Part shown: piece after piece, positions 54,178-63,457 of the stretch
How the letters are laid out: each line of letters opens with the position of its first letter
Position numbering within the stretch: the first letter of the stretch is position 1
From: Hymenobacter taeanensis
GTDB lineage: Bacteria; Bacteroidota; Bacteroidia; Cytophagales; Hymenobacteraceae
Reading direction: 5' to 3'
Length of the DNA stretch: 64,000 nucleotides
Assembly: GCF_013137895.1 (NCBI RefSeq)
Contig: NZ_CP053538.1
Location: forward strand, 247,501-311,500
The notes under the pieces: generated by a model
The model's database searches: none
What the model was told of the DNA's origin: nothing
Seen by the model: only the letters and a program-made list of their open reading frames with translations
Program-made: the position numbers and the translations under genes

Positions 54178-54386
54178 AGCGAAGTGGCCAAGCCGAGGTG
54201 TGTCATTGCGAGGACGAAGGACGAAGCAATCCTTCCTGCAGTGCGCGCGAATCTTTGACCTACTCAAAAGCCCTTACCTCCACAACGGAAATAAGGGCTT
54301 GCTTGGTTTCTGCAGAAGCTTTGTGCACGACAAGGAAGGATTGCTTCGCTCCGCTGACAATGACAGCGCCGCTGGGCCACTTCGCT
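54178..54386. mobile_element. 209-bp element with terminal inverted repeats, MITE-like
   Basis: Perfect 12-bp inverted ends AGCGAAGTGGCC (54178-54189) and GGCCACTTCGCT (54375-54386). Further in are imperfect inverted copies of TGTCATTGCGAGGAC...GAAGCAATCCTTCC (54201-54236 against 54334-54365), and in the centre AAGCCCTTA/TAAGGGCTT (54268-54276 with 54292-54300). It codes for nothing and fills the gap between two convergent genes. No clear target duplication was seen. Confidence 0.55.
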
Positions 54387-54389
54387 CAA

Positions 54390-54899
54390 TTACTGCTTCA
54401 CCGCCCCTGGCTGCTGGTTCTGCATTTTATCGGCAATGGCTTTTTGTAGCTCCGGGAGGTGCTCCTGCACGCGGCGCTGCCCAATTTCCATTCCGGCTTG
54501 CATAAGCATGGGCATTTTCTGGATAGTTTTCCGACCGGTGGGCGTCTGGTAGAACTTGTTCAGCTCTTTGAGCTCCTTTTCGGTGAACTCCTGAGCGTAC
54601 AGCTGCACCAAGTCATCCTTCATGGATTGCCAGCTCATGTACTTGGTGAGGAAAGCCCGCATTTCGGGCTCCACCGCCTTCATTTCGGGGCGCTGCTCCA
54701 GCTGCACATCAAGCATGCGGCTGCTCATTTCCGTCATGTTTTTCTCGCTGCCGGTGATGGCCAGCAGCTCTTCTGCCGCTTTCCGGTGGCTCGCAGATAT
54801 GGGCGTAGCAGAGGCCGCAGCAGGAGTGGTGGTTGTTTGGGCACTTACTGCCGGGGCAGTCAGCACAAGCGCCGCTGCCAGTATCCACAAGTTCTTCAT
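54390..54899 (-). CDS. DUF2059-domain exported protein
   Basis: 169 aa from the ATG at 54899 (MKNLWILAAALVLTAPAVSAQ, a clear signal peptide). The rest is helical: RKAAEELLAITGSEKNMTEM and then YAQEFTEKELKELNKFYQTPTGRKTIQKMP, the DUF2059 core. Periplasmic; function unknown. Its stop abuts the end of the 209-bp element. Confidence 0.85.
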   Translation of the reverse strand: MKNLWILAAALVLTAPAVSAQTTTTPAAASATPISASHRKAAEELLAITGSEKNMTEMSSRMLDVQLEQRPEMKAVEPEMRAFLTKYMSWQSMKDDLVQLYAQEFTEKELKELNKFYQTPTGRKTIQKMPMLMQAGMEIGQRRVQEHLPELQKAIADKMQNQQPGAVKQ

Positions 54900-54986
54900 A
54901 CCCCAAGTACGAGAAATCGGGGCCATCGTTGAGGCAGACAGCCGAAATCAGGCGCCGAGTAGCCTACTGCTAAACGCTGATACTGT

Positions 54987-55049
54987 GAGCGGGAGCCAAG
55001 AACCTGGATTGGCCATTGGTAGGCTAGCCCTGAGTTCTCGCTCCCGCTC
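54987..55049. terminator. hairpin between the NagX-like and DUF2059 genes
   Basis: GAGCGGGAGC (54987-54996) pairs with GCTCCCGCTC (55040-55049), and inside AGAAC/GTTCT also pairs. It lies 33 bp after the stop of the acyltransferase gene. No T run follows, so termination is only probable. Confidence 0.45.
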
Positions 55050-55082
55050 GGAACATCCCTGTGAGAGTGGCTTGGCAAGCGG

Positions 55083-56258
55083 CTACACTTTTATGATGAT
55101 CTGCTTTTTATACATCACCCACAAAATTCCCAGCCAAATCAATACGCACACTATGGCGCCAGCCAGAGAGGCATTAACGGGGCTGAAGTACGGCACGAAG
55201 AATGTGTCGTAGAGCCAGGTGCGTAGGCCAGTGGGGCCGTTGGGGCCGGCCACTTTAATCATATTAAGCAGGCGCGGCACCAGGCTGGAAAGGAAAAACA
55301 CGGTTATGGCATTCACTCCGTACACTAGGGGCGCTTTAATCCAGCTGCGGTAGCCTTGCACATCGCAGAGCCAGTAGAAGGCCGCTAGCACCGCCACTGC
55401 CAGGCCACCGGCGTAAAGTACATAGGAGCTGGTCCAGAGGCTTTTATTGATGGGAAACCAGCCGTTCCAGATCAGGCCCAGCACCACGCAGGCCCCACCC
55501 GCCACAAACAACCAGGCCACTTTCGTGGCCGGCTCTACCTCCCGTTGCCGGAGCCAGCGGGCCGTGAGCATACCCAGTAGGCCAGTACCCACGGCGGGCA
55601 GCGTGCCCAAAATTCCTTCGGGGTCCCAGGTGCGACTTTGCTTCCAGAGGTGAGCTTCCCCCAGAATAGTGCGGTCGAGCCAGGCGCCGAGGTTGGTGCT
55701 GGCCTCCAGGTTAGCGGGACCATATCCTGGCACCGGCACTAGTTGCAGCAGCATATTATAGAGCACCAGAATGGTAGCCAACAGGCCTAGCTGTTGGCGC
55801 CAGGTGGTTTTCAGAAACACAATGCCGCATACCAGAAACACCAATGCAATGCGGGCCAGCACGCCCGGTATGCGCACGGTGCTGAAGTCGAAGGTGGGAA
55901 ACAGAGCCGAGAACAGGCCTAGCGCATAGAGAATAGCGGCCCGTTTCAGAATGCGCAGCATGGTGCGCCCATGCGTGCTGGGCTGCTGGCGGGCCCCATC
56001 AAGCGCATATACCAGGCTCACCCCTACAATGAACAGGAAAAAGGGAAAGATCAGGTCGGTGGGGGTGCAGCCGTGCCAGTGAGCGTGCTCCAGGGGCGCA
56101 TAAATATGGTCCCAACTACCGGGATTGTTCACCAGAATCATGGCCATTACGGTAATGCCCCGGAACACATCCAACGACACGAGCCGACCGGGCTGAGAGG
56201 CTTCGGCCAGCGGCTGAGCGCCGGTAGTATGCACGGCGGCCTGAGTAGTGGTCTGCAT
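55083..56258 (-). CDS. NagX/HGSNAT-like membrane acyltransferase (DUF5009)
   Basis: 391 aa with about ten membrane helices. The start RLVSLDVFRGITVMAMILVNNPG and HWHGCTPTDLIFPFFLFIVGVSL are the hallmark of the heparan-alpha-glucosaminide N-acetyltransferase family, with the conserved His between. Members acetylate amino sugars across a membrane; in bacteria they often occur with N-acetylglucosamine or chitin use. The GH3 hexosaminidase fusion 2.7 kb away fits that theme but is not in the same operon. Confidence 0.88.
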   Translation of the reverse strand: MQTTTQAAVHTTGAQPLAEASQPGRLVSLDVFRGITVMAMILVNNPGSWDHIYAPLEHAHWHGCTPTDLIFPFFLFIVGVSLVYALDGARQQPSTHGRTMLRILKRAAILYALGLFSALFPTFDFSTVRIPGVLARIALVFLVCGIVFLKTTWRQQLGLLATILVLYNMLLQLVPVPGYGPANLEASTNLGAWLDRTILGEAHLWKQSRTWDPEGILGTLPAVGTGLLGMLTARWLRQREVEPATKVAWLFVAGGACVVLGLIWNGWFPINKSLWTSSYVLYAGGLAVAVLAAFYWLCDVQGYRSWIKAPLVYGVNAITVFFLSSLVPRLLNMIKVAGPNGPTGLRTWLYDTFFVPYFSPVNASLAGAIVCVLIWLGILWVMYKKQIIIKV

Positions 56259-56646
56259 ATGAATAGTTTAGCTAGAGAACCGTAGATTCAGGCAGCCAAG
56301 CATAAACAAGTCCTGCCCGCAACCATCAGTTGTGAGCAAGCAAATTGACGCTTTGCCCCGAGCATTCAAAGCACTTTCCCTTAGCTAGTAAAACCCCTAT
56401 ATAGTTGGTTGCTGAATTTTGGCCTACTAGATTTAGCAGCACTTTTTTCTTTATTTTTTTAATAAAACGAGCTTATTTCCTCAGCAATACGCTCTTTTTT
56501 TAGTCGTTCAGTCTCATTTTCCAGTTCTTTTCACTCGGTTTCTGCTTTTTTGATCTGCTGACCACAGATTGCTTTTCTGCTCTATTACCCGGCACTCCCT
56601 CTGCGCCGCCTTCCTCTCTCCTCTTATCTCTCACTTTCCTTACTGT
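56259..56646. other. 388-bp divergent intergenic region before the Sus operon
   Basis: No gene. 56400-56500 is very AT-rich, with long T tracts (TTTTTTCTTTATTTTTTTAATAAAACG) likely to mark the SusC promoter area. No exact TTG-N19-21-TAnnTTTG pair was found. Confidence 0.4.
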
Positions 56647-59600
56647 ATGAAAAAACTTCTATGGTCTCCTCTGGCCTTGGGGGTACTGCTGGCTTCACCG
56701 CCTAGCTACGCCCAAACGGCGGCCACCCGCACCCTCACGGGCGTAGTGGTTGGTGCCAACGACCAGCAGCCCCTCCCCGGCGTAAACGTGCTGGTAAAGG
56801 GCACTACCCAAGGCACCCAAACCGATGGCGAGGGCCGCTACTCGCTCCCGAACGTGCCGGAAGGCAGCACCCTGGTATTCAGCTTTATTGGCTACACCAG
56901 CCAGGAGTACCGCGTAGGGGCTGGCACCACGGCCAACATCAGCCTCGCCCCCGACTCTAAAAGCCTGAACGAAGTAGTAGTTACGGGCTACGGCATCAAG
57001 CAGGAACGTAGTGAGCTGAACTACAGCGCGCCCCAGGTGCAGGGCTCAGAGCTGGTAGAAACCCGCCAGACCAACATCGTGAATGCCTTGCAGGGCAAAG
57101 TAGCGGGCGTACAAATTACCAGCTCAGGCGGGGCTCCTGGCGAAGGCGCGGCCATTGTAATTCGGGGTGGTAACTCCCTTGATGGCAACAACCAGCCCCT
57201 GTTTGTTATCGATGGCATCATCATGGATAACTCCTCGTTCGTGGAAAGCACGGCCCCGGGTGGAGGCTCGGCCTTCAACGGCTTGCTGGGCCGCTCCACG
57301 GCCAACCAGAACCGCGCCGGCGACCTGAACCCCGAGGACATCCAGAGCATGACGGTACTGAAAGGCCCGGCTGCTGCCGCCATCTATGGCTTGCGCGCCG
57401 GCAACGGTGCCGTTATCATCACCACCAAGAAAGGGGCTTCGGGCCGCGCTACCATCAACTACCGCACGCAGTTTTCGGTAGATGAGGTGAGCCGCCTGCC
57501 CAAGCTCCAGAATCAGTACAAACAGGGCGCCAACGGCGTGTTTGACTCCAACACCCGCAGCTCTTTCGGCCCACGCTTCCAGCCCGGCGACCAGGTATAT
57601 GATAACCTCGGCGACTTCTTCCAGAAGGGTAAAAGCTGGCAGCATTACCTCACCATGTCGGGCGGCACAGACCGGACTTCGTTCCTGTTTTCGGGCTCCC
57701 GTACGGATGTTTCGGGGGTAGTACCCACCAGCCTCTACGACAAAACTACGCTGCGCCTGGCCGGCACGGCCAAACTCACCAATAAGCTGAGCGTCAGCTC
57801 ATCGGCTCAGTACCTGAACACGGGCGGCCGCACTCCGCTGCAGGGCCCCGGCCTGTTTGGCAGCACCGGCGGCTTCTTGGTGAGCCTGCTGAGCTGGCCT
57901 CGCAACGATGATGCCCGCAACTACCTGAACCCCGATGGTACCCGCCGGCGCCTGCTGGGCACGGGCACTTCAGCCAGCGATGCCGACAACCCCTACTTCA
58001 CCATCAACCGCAACCCCCAGACCAGCCGCACCAACCGCTTTATTGGCAACGTGCAAACTACGCTGGATCTGTATAAGTGGTTGGCGCTGAGCTATAACAT
58101 TGGCACCGACTTTTACGTGGAAAAGGACCGCTCTATTCGGGCGGTGGGCACTTCCCAGGCCGGCAACCAGGATGGTGGAGTGGGCGAAACAGCCATTCTC
58201 AGCCGCTTGCTTAACTCCAACTTCCTGGTAACTCTGAAGCATGAGGTAAACCAGAACCTAAACGGCTCTTTGGTGCTGGGTAACACCGTAGAAATGGGCC
58301 GCTCTGAAACCACGGATAACCTGGGCCTGATTTTCCTGAATCCCAATCCGGTTATTCCCTCCATCAACAACACTGTAAACCGCAACACGCTTGTTACCAA
58401 TACTGAGCGGCGCCTGGTTGGTAATTTTGCCCGCCTGAACGTAAATCTGCTGCAGCAGGTAAACTTTGAGCTGAACGGCCGCGTCGACCAATCTTCCACC
58501 CTGCCCCGCCCCGACGAAAGCAAGAACTTCGGTAAGCTGTTCGGCTATGGTTCGGTGGCTTTGGGTTGGCAGTTCACGCACCTGCTAGGCCTGGAGCAAA
58601 ACCCCTGGCTGAACTACGGCAAGATCAGAGGCTCTATTGCAGAGGTGGGCAAAGACACGGGCCCTTACCGCGTTGACTCGCCACTGGCGCAGGCCACTTA
58701 CATTGGAGGTGGTTTCCGCAATGGCTTCTTCGGCTCTAACCGTCTGCTCAAGCCAGAGCGCACCCGCGCGTATGAAATTGGTATTGACCTGCAATTCCTG
58801 CGCAACCGCCTGGGCCTGGAGGCCAACGTGTACCAGCAAGACACCCGCGACCAGCTGATTGCGCCTCGCGTAAGCCAGGCTACCGGCTTTATCCTGCAGT
58901 ACATTAACGGTGGCACTGTTACCAACAAGGGCATTGAAATAGCCCTGCGCGGCACCCCTGTACAAAGTGCTACGGGCTTCAACTGGGACATTAATGCCAA
59001 CTTCTACGCCAACCGCAACAAGGCTACCAAGCTGCCCGGCTTCCTGACCGAAGTGTACCAGTCTGATGCTTTCATCATTGACGTGGCCCGCGGCGGCGCC
59101 TTCCCTGGCAAGCCGCTTACCTCCATCAGCGCTACAGATTACCAACGCTCCCCCGATGGTAAAATCCTGATCAGCCCCACTACCGGCTTCCCGCTGATTA
59201 ACACCAGCACCTTTGTGTACGCCGGCAACCGCGCCCCCGACTACACGGTGCAGGTAACCAACACGCTCCGCTACAACCAGCTGGCCCTCACGTTCCTGCT
59301 CGATTTCCGGAAGGGCGGCATGGTAGTGAATGGCAACGATTGGCTCACGACCCGCAACGGCCTGAGCGAGCGGACCCTCGACCGCAACCAGCAGGTGGTA
59401 TTTGATGGCGTGGTGGCCAGCACCGGCGCCGACGGCACCGTGTCGTACACGCCCAATACGCGGGCCGTGGAGCTCACCCAGACCTACTACGCCAATATTC
59501 TGGGCGCCATTGGAACTCCCTTTATTGAGGACGGCTCCTGGACGCGCCTACGCTATGTGACGCTGACCTACAACCTGCCCACCACGCTATTTACCAACTC

Positions 59601-59790
59601 CAAAACGGTACGGGGCATTGAGCTGGGCCTCACGGGCCGCAACCTGTTGCTGTTTACCAAATACAGCGGCGTGGACCCCGAAACGGCGGCAGCTGGTGCG
59701 GGTGTGCGCGGCGGTGGCTCCGGGGGCTTCGATTACGGCAGCGTACCCGGCACGCGGGGCGTAGACATGAGCCTGCGGGTGAACTTTTAA
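56647..59790 (+). CDS. SusC/RagA-family TonB-linked outer-membrane transporter
   Basis: 1047 aa from the ATG at 56647 (MKKLLWSPLALGVLLASPPSYAQ). CarboxypepD_reg-like domain (about 28-110, LTGVVVGANDQQPLPGVNVLVKG), the SusC motif LNEVVVTGYGIKQ at about 115-127, plug with KVAGVQITSSGGAPGEG and GAAAAIYGLRAGNGAVIITTKKG-like region, and a large beta-barrel ending MSLRVNF. It forms the channel of a glycan or peptide uptake pair with the following SusD gene. Confidence 0.95.
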   Translation: MKKLLWSPLALGVLLASPPSYAQTAATRTLTGVVVGANDQQPLPGVNVLVKGTTQGTQTDGEGRYSLPNVPEGSTLVFSFIGYTSQEYRVGAGTTANISLAPDSKSLNEVVVTGYGIKQERSELNYSAPQVQGSELVETRQTNIVNALQGKVAGVQITSSGGAPGEGAAIVIRGGNSLDGNNQPLFVIDGIIMDNSSFVESTAPGGGSAFNGLLGRSTANQNRAGDLNPEDIQSMTVLKGPAAAAIYGLRAGNGAVIITTKKGASGRATINYRTQFSVDEVSRLPKLQNQYKQGANGVFDSNTRSSFGPRFQPGDQVYDNLGDFFQKGKSWQHYLTMSGGTDRTSFLFSGSRTDVSGVVPTSLYDKTTLRLAGTAKLTNKLSVSSSAQYLNTGGRTPLQGPGLFGSTGGFLVSLLSWPRNDDARNYLNPDGTRRRLLGTGTSASDADNPYFTINRNPQTSRTNRFIGNVQTTLDLYKWLALSYNIGTDFYVEKDRSIRAVGTSQAGNQDGGVGETAILSRLLNSNFLVTLKHEVNQNLNGSLVLGNTVEMGRSETTDNLGLIFLNPNPVIPSINNTVNRNTLVTNTERRLVGNFARLNVNLLQQVNFELNGRVDQSSTLPRPDESKNFGKLFGYGSVALGWQFTHLLGLEQNPWLNYGKIRGSIAEVGKDTGPYRVDSPLAQATYIGGGFRNGFFGSNRLLKPERTRAYEIGIDLQFLRNRLGLEANVYQQDTRDQLIAPRVSQATGFILQYINGGTVTNKGIEIALRGTPVQSATGFNWDINANFYANRNKATKLPGFLTEVYQSDAFIIDVARGGAFPGKPLTSISATDYQRSPDGKILISPTTGFPLINTSTFVYAGNRAPDYTVQVTNTLRYNQLALTFLLDFRKGGMVVNGNDWLTTRNGLSERTLDRNQQVVFDGVVASTGADGTVSYTPNTRAVELTQTYYANILGAIGTPFIEDGSWTRLRYVTLTYNLPTTLFTNSKTVRGIELGLTGRNLLLFTKYSGVDPETAAAGAGVRGGGSGGFDYGSVPGTRGVDMSLRVNF

Positions 59791-59869
59791 CTATTGATTG
59801 GATGCTTGCAGGTAACAGCGTGCTACACAGCAGCTGCGGCCTGCTTTCATCCTCCCCCAATACTTTCTC

Positions 59870-61432
59870 ATGAAAAGATACCTTCTCATTCTAGGCCTGC
59901 TGCTGGGCAGTAGTGCCACTTTAACGTCTTGCGAGAAGTTCCTCGACGTCAATACCGACCCTAACAACCCTACTACTTCTACGCCGAACTACCTGCTGCC
60001 CGGCATTATTTCTCAGGGCATTCAGGCGCAGATGTTTACGTCGCTCACTACCACGTACATCAGCCAATACACAGTGCGTAAATCGCCCGCCAGCAGCACC
60101 GACCAGTTTACGCTCTCGAACGGCAACAGCACCAATACCTTTAACTACAACTACTACTACTCCGGAGGCAACATCCCGACGATGACTGCTGCTGCCGAGC
60201 AGGAAGGCTCTCCGTATTATATCGGGGCGGGCAAAATCATTCAGGCAATGGATCTGGCGCACGCCACCGACATGCTGGGCGATATTCCGTACACCGAAGC
60301 CTACCAGGGTGCTGCGAATTACACGCCCAAGTACGATCCACAGGAGCAGATTTACCAGACCATTCAGACGCTCTGCGACGAAGGCATTGCCTTGATGCAG
60401 ACGCCCGCCGACAAGAACTTCCGGCCCCTGTATGTTACGTCTCCCAGCATTTCAGGCGACATCCTGTTTAAGGGTGACGTGCAGAAGTGGATTAAGTTTG
60501 CCAATGGCCTAAAGGCTCGCCAGCTCAACCACCTCATCAAGAAGAAGGGGGTGTACAATCCGCAGCAGATCCTGGCCCTCATCGACAAGAGCATGACCAG
60601 CTCAGCCGATGATGCGCAGCTGCAGTACCAGCTGGCTGTAGCTCCGCTTACGGGTACTACCAACATCTTTGGTACCACCCGTAATAACTACGCAACGGCT
60701 ACTTTCTCCAGCAACATCATTAAGTACCTCAATGGCAGCGTAGCCGGTGCCACGTACCCCGGCGTTTCTGACCCCCGCCTGCCTATTATGGCCACCACTA
60801 CCAGCACCGGCGCCGACCCCGGCGTTACGTCTACTGGTAACGTGGTAAATGGCTTCACGGACTTCTACAGCTCCTGGTACGCCCGCGACCTGGGGTATTT
60901 TGAGGTGCTTACTTACCACGAGCTGAAGTTTATTGAGGCAGAAGCGGCCTTCAATGCCGGCGACAAGGCCCGTGCACTTCGGGCGTATCAGGAGGGCATT
61001 CGGGCGCATATGCAGAAGATTGGCGTAGGCGGCACCAATGCTAACCCACCCGTTACCTTCCCCGTGATTTCGCAGGCCCAGATAGATGCTTACCTGAGCA
61101 GCGCGGCCGTGGCTCAAACGCCCGCTGACCTGACCATCAAACGGATCATGGAACAGAAATACATTGCCATGTTCCTGAACCCCGAATCGTGGTCGGACCT
61201 GCGCCGCTATGACTTCGACCCCACGATTTACGTGAACCTGAAGTACCCGAACAACGCTAACGCTACGCTGGCAGCAAAAGTCGACTACAAAGACCGGTGG
61301 CCCCGCCGGATGCTGCCCGGCGCCACAGAAGTGCTCTACAACCCTCAGGCTGTGGCCAAGCTCTTCGCTGAGGCCGGCGCAACCAGCAACGACGACTACA
61401 TTACCAAGCCCCTCTGGTGGGACCGTCCCTAA
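59870..61432 (+). CDS. SusD/RagB-family substrate-binding lipoprotein
   Basis: 520 aa with lipobox LTSC (Cys21) and the typical start EKFLDVNTDPNNPTTS. Helical SusD fold with DMLGDIPYTEAYQG and the C-terminal RRYDFDPTIY and RRMLPGATEVLYNPQA. It is the surface lid that delivers ligand to the SusC channel encoded 79 bp upstream. Closest to the SusD_2-type members; substrate unknown. Confidence 0.94.
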   Translation: MKRYLLILGLLLGSSATLTSCEKFLDVNTDPNNPTTSTPNYLLPGIISQGIQAQMFTSLTTTYISQYTVRKSPASSTDQFTLSNGNSTNTFNYNYYYSGGNIPTMTAAAEQEGSPYYIGAGKIIQAMDLAHATDMLGDIPYTEAYQGAANYTPKYDPQEQIYQTIQTLCDEGIALMQTPADKNFRPLYVTSPSISGDILFKGDVQKWIKFANGLKARQLNHLIKKKGVYNPQQILALIDKSMTSSADDAQLQYQLAVAPLTGTTNIFGTTRNNYATATFSSNIIKYLNGSVAGATYPGVSDPRLPIMATTTSTGADPGVTSTGNVVNGFTDFYSSWYARDLGYFEVLTYHELKFIEAEAAFNAGDKARALRAYQEGIRAHMQKIGVGGTNANPPVTFPVISQAQIDAYLSSAAVAQTPADLTIKRIMEQKYIAMFLNPESWSDLRRYDFDPTIYVNLKYPNNANATLAAKVDYKDRWPRRMLPGATEVLYNPQAVAKLFAEAGATSNDDYITKPLWWDRP

Positions 61433-61467
61433 TCTAGTCTGTCATTCACCGTTCAACTCTGCTTTTC

Positions 61468-62739
61468 ATGAAACTATATACCACTGCCCGGCCCTGGCTG
61501 AATGCCCTGGTGGCGCCAGCGCTCGGTTTGCTCTGCTTTGCGGCCTCCAGCTGCGAAAAGGAGCCGTTTGATAATCATTACACGGTGCAGGATGCATCGG
61601 GCTTCACCATTCTGGGACTACCCAACGCTGGCCTGGCCGCTAAATACGCTCCTGGTGAAACTGCTCCGGTTATCATTGGCTACAATGCCAATGAGTCGCC
61701 GAAGGACATTACGGTTTTCCAGGTTATTAATAAGCAGGACTCGGCTGTAGTAGGCACCTACCCCGCCAATGGGCAGTTCCTGCAATCGGCTCAGCTCACT
61801 ACGCAGGCAGTGCCCTACGTAGTGCCCGCTAACCTGGCCAATAAAACACCCGTGAGGGTAGACGTGACCCTGACTTTTGCCAACGGCAGCAAGCGCATGC
61901 GGCGCTTCACTTACACGGTAGCCAGCTCCCCTACCCTTAAGTTTGGCGCTACGCCCGCTACCTACCGCAATGGCCTAGCCGGCACCGCCCAGAGCACCGG
62001 CGACATTATTGGGTATTCTGTTATCATCAACGAAGGTGGTATTTCTACCCTGCCTGCACCCGCGGCTACGCCCAACGCCACCTTATTTAAGGCCGTTGAT
62101 AGCCTCGCGTATTACTACCGCGAAGGCACGCAGGCGCCCATTCGGTTGGGCGTAGTAAGAAACCCCACGGCCGGCGCCGCCAACACTCGCACCGTTGATA
62201 TTGTGGTGCCAGCTGCCGCCAGCGGCAAAACCATCAACTTTGTGTTTGTGGCCTACGCCCAATCTACCTCGGCTACCGTTACCTCAGCTCCAATTGCTAT
62301 TGGAGGCACCACGGCCCTGGCTACTACCCGCACCGGCCGGGTGAGTTTCGGCCCCAACTCGGCGCCCGACTCTTTGGCCTTTAACCTGAAAACCGGCCTG
62401 AACGAGCCAGCCGCCAACCCGGTTACTGCCAAGGACCTGTTTGTAAGTGGTGTATCGGGTAATACCTTGGTGCTGAGCGCCGCAAATGGCACGCGTTATT
62501 ACAAGGTACCAGCGGCACAGGTAGCCAATGGCTTTTATACCAAGGCTACGGCCAATGACGTAGGCACTCTCATTTATCAGAACACCACTGCCGCCGATCT
62601 GGGCGCAGTAGCCGTAAACGACGTGTATGCCGTGAAGGTGCGCGGCACCGGCGAAACGATGTTGATTCGCATAGTAGGCACCAAAAACAGCACCGGTGGC
62701 TCTACGGGCCGGGTGCGGTTTGAGTATCGCAGCCTTTAG
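61468..62739 (+). CDS. lipoprotein of a Sus operon, hypothetical
   Basis: 423 aa with a lipoprotein-like start (LVAPALGLLCFAASSC, Cys29) and no recognised catalytic domain. Beta-rich, with Ig-like stretches (PVRVDVTLTFANGSKRMRRFTYTV) and several Asn/Thr/Ala-rich loops. It is 35 bp after SusD and closes the operon, so it is probably a surface glycan-binding protein in the place of SusE/SusF. That role is inferred from position only. Confidence 0.75.
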   Translation: MKLYTTARPWLNALVAPALGLLCFAASSCEKEPFDNHYTVQDASGFTILGLPNAGLAAKYAPGETAPVIIGYNANESPKDITVFQVINKQDSAVVGTYPANGQFLQSAQLTTQAVPYVVPANLANKTPVRVDVTLTFANGSKRMRRFTYTVASSPTLKFGATPATYRNGLAGTAQSTGDIIGYSVIINEGGISTLPAPAATPNATLFKAVDSLAYYYREGTQAPIRLGVVRNPTAGAANTRTVDIVVPAAASGKTINFVFVAYAQSTSATVTSAPIAIGGTTALATTRTGRVSFGPNSAPDSLAFNLKTGLNEPAANPVTAKDLFVSGVSGNTLVLSAANGTRYYKVPAAQVANGFYTKATANDVGTLIYQNTTAADLGAVAVNDVYAVKVRGTGETMLIRIVGTKNSTGGSTGRVRFEYRSL

Positions 62740-62759
62740 GTCTGGACTAGTTAGAAAGC

Positions 62760-62791
62760 AAAAGCTCCTCCCGGTCTCGGGAGGAGCTTTT
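62760..62791. terminator. bidirectional terminator, Sus operon / DUF1989 gene
   Basis: A perfect 14-bp stem (62760-62773 with 62778-62791) with loop GTCT, flanked by AGCAA on the left and TTTTGTTGCT on the right, between convergent operons. Confidence 0.92.
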
Positions 62792-62866
62792 TTGTTGCTT
62801 GCCAGGCCACTACTGCTAGGTTCAGGCTATGCATGCAAGCAGAAACCAGGCCTAGCAGAGCGTCAG

Positions 62867-63457
62867 CTAGTTCAAGATCTGGTAGCCAATTGGCTTGAAG
62901 GAATAGTTATTCGACATTTCAGCCGAGCAGGCCGTCATGCCAATCAGCAGGTCGGTTTTGGCTTCCAGAATCACGTAGTCGCCGGCTTTGCTCTTGGGTG
63001 GCAGCACATCCACTTTGCCCGTTTCGCCATCCACGGTTACGTGCATGAAGATGTTAAAGCAGATGGGAATAGCATCGGGGCTGATGCCGTACTCCTTGAG
63101 CGCCTCACAGAGGTTCCCAAAGCAGCCGCGGTGCGGATGCGTGTGGCCGTAAATAATGCGAAATGTATCGGCGCTACAGGGGGTAAGCAGAAAGTCGTGC
63201 CGGCCCACAGTGTCCTCCACCAGCTCAAACATAATGTTGCTGCGGTTGGAGTAAAATGGGTGGCCCTTGGTCAGGAAAATCGTTTCGGCATAATCAATGG
63301 TGCGGCCTGATGAGAGGTACTCAGCCCGGTCATCGAGATTGTAGCACACGAAGTCTGATACTTGCTCGCCCTCAATGTCAACTACTTTAAGCCGTTGGCC
63401 TTGGCGCAGAATGAAAGCGGTACCGCTACGCGGCGGTATGATGGTTAGTTGATCCAT
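62867..63457 (-). CDS. DUF1989 (urea carboxylase-associated / carboxyguanidine deiminase-like) protein
   Basis: 196 aa. IPPRSGTAFILRQGQRLKVVDIEGEQVSDFVCY is the family start; RHDFLLTPCSADTF, HPHRGCFGN and LLIGMTACSAE carry the three Cys expected to bind zinc. CgdA and CgdB, subunits of carboxyguanidine deiminase in guanidine-degrading operons, belong to this family. No urea/guanidine carboxylase gene is in view. It overlaps the end of the YqcI/YcgG gene by 32 nt, which indicates coupled expression. Confidence 0.88.
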   Translation of the reverse strand: MDQLTIIPPRSGTAFILRQGQRLKVVDIEGEQVSDFVCYNLDDRAEYLSSGRTIDYAETIFLTKGHPFYSNRSNIMFELVEDTVGRHDFLLTPCSADTFRIIYGHTHPHRGCFGNLCEALKEYGISPDAIPICFNIFMHVTVDGETGKVDVLPPKSKAGDYVILEAKTDLLIGMTACSAEMSNNYSFKPIGYQILN

